Source: an uncultured Erythrobacter sp. (GTDB taxonomy: Bacteria > Pseudomonadota > Alphaproteobacteria > Sphingomonadales > Sphingomonadaceae). Taken from it: DNA of 6,843 bases. This document shows positions 6,132 through 6,843 of the stretch, piece by piece. The stretch covers positions 1 to 6,843 of the forward strand of contig CAJXTZ010000083.1 of the NCBI GenBank assembly GCA_913061345.1. The letters are read 5' to 3'. The notes beneath the pieces are model-generated. The model saw nothing but the letters and a program-made list of their open reading frames with translations. It searched no databases and was not told the DNA's origin. Numbering within the stretch: position 1 is the first letter of the stretch; every line of letters starts with the position of its first letter. Both the position numbers and the translations under genes were made by a program.

Positions 6132-6163
6132 AAAGCCCCGGCGGATCGCTCCGCCGGGGCTTT
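6132..6163. terminator. Strong bidirectional intrinsic terminator after rpoC
   Basis: A perfect 14-bp stem, AAAGCCCCGGCGGA (6132-6145) and TCCGCCGGGGCTTT (6150-6163), encloses a 4-nt loop. On the minus strand the GC stem is followed by CTTTTTCG, a proper U-tract, 28 nt after the rpoC stop, so this ends the rpoBC transcript. On the plus strand the stem is followed by TTTCTC, which would work less well. Confidence 0.93.
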
Positions 6164-6191
6164 CTCATATTGCCGGGAATGGAGCTTGCGA

Positions 6192-6843
<652 letters not shown>

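Overview
The window looks like an ordinary chromosomal stretch from a GC-rich alphaproteobacterium, most probably order Sphingomonadales and perhaps the Erythrobacteraceae. I infer this from the codon and amino-acid style, the short 184-residue Dcd, the atypical second-type glutamyl-tRNA synthetase, the long acidic tail on RpoC and a small lipoprotein of a style I associate with that group. No database search was possible. The first 48 bases are not biological: they are an Illumina Nextera adapter (end of P5, an 8-base i5 index, and the Read 1 transposase sequence with its mosaic end). The left edge is therefore an untrimmed assembly or contig end.

Layout, left to right: adapter (1-48); a HerA/DUF87-type P-loop ATPase on the minus strand, cut off by the adapter (49-671); a 184-bp divergent intergenic region; dcd, dCTP deaminase, on the plus strand (856-1410); a 14-bp perfect hairpin between convergent genes (1414-1446); a ZnuD-like TonB-dependent outer-membrane receptor on the minus strand (1453-3615) with an 18-bp near-palindrome just upstream (3639-3656); gltX on the minus strand (3709-5040); an unrecognised 153-residue protein (5105-5566) preceded by two Fur-box-like dyads 41 bp apart; a small META-like lipoprotein (5663-6106); a strong bidirectional terminator (6132-6163); and the 3' end of rpoC running off the right edge (6192-6843).

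Apart from dcd, all genes read leftwards. Most of the window is housekeeping: transcription (rpoC), tRNA charging (gltX) and pyrimidine nucleotide supply (dcd). The accessory interest is metal-related. The receptor carries a His/Asp/Glu-rich loop of the kind seen in zinc receptors and has a dyad in its promoter region that could be a Zur operator. The 153-residue gene has a perfect 17-bp palindrome plus a 13/17 match to it, arranged like a metalloregulator operator. I see no CRISPR array, tRNA, rRNA, insertion sequence or phage gene, and no complete novel multi-gene system.
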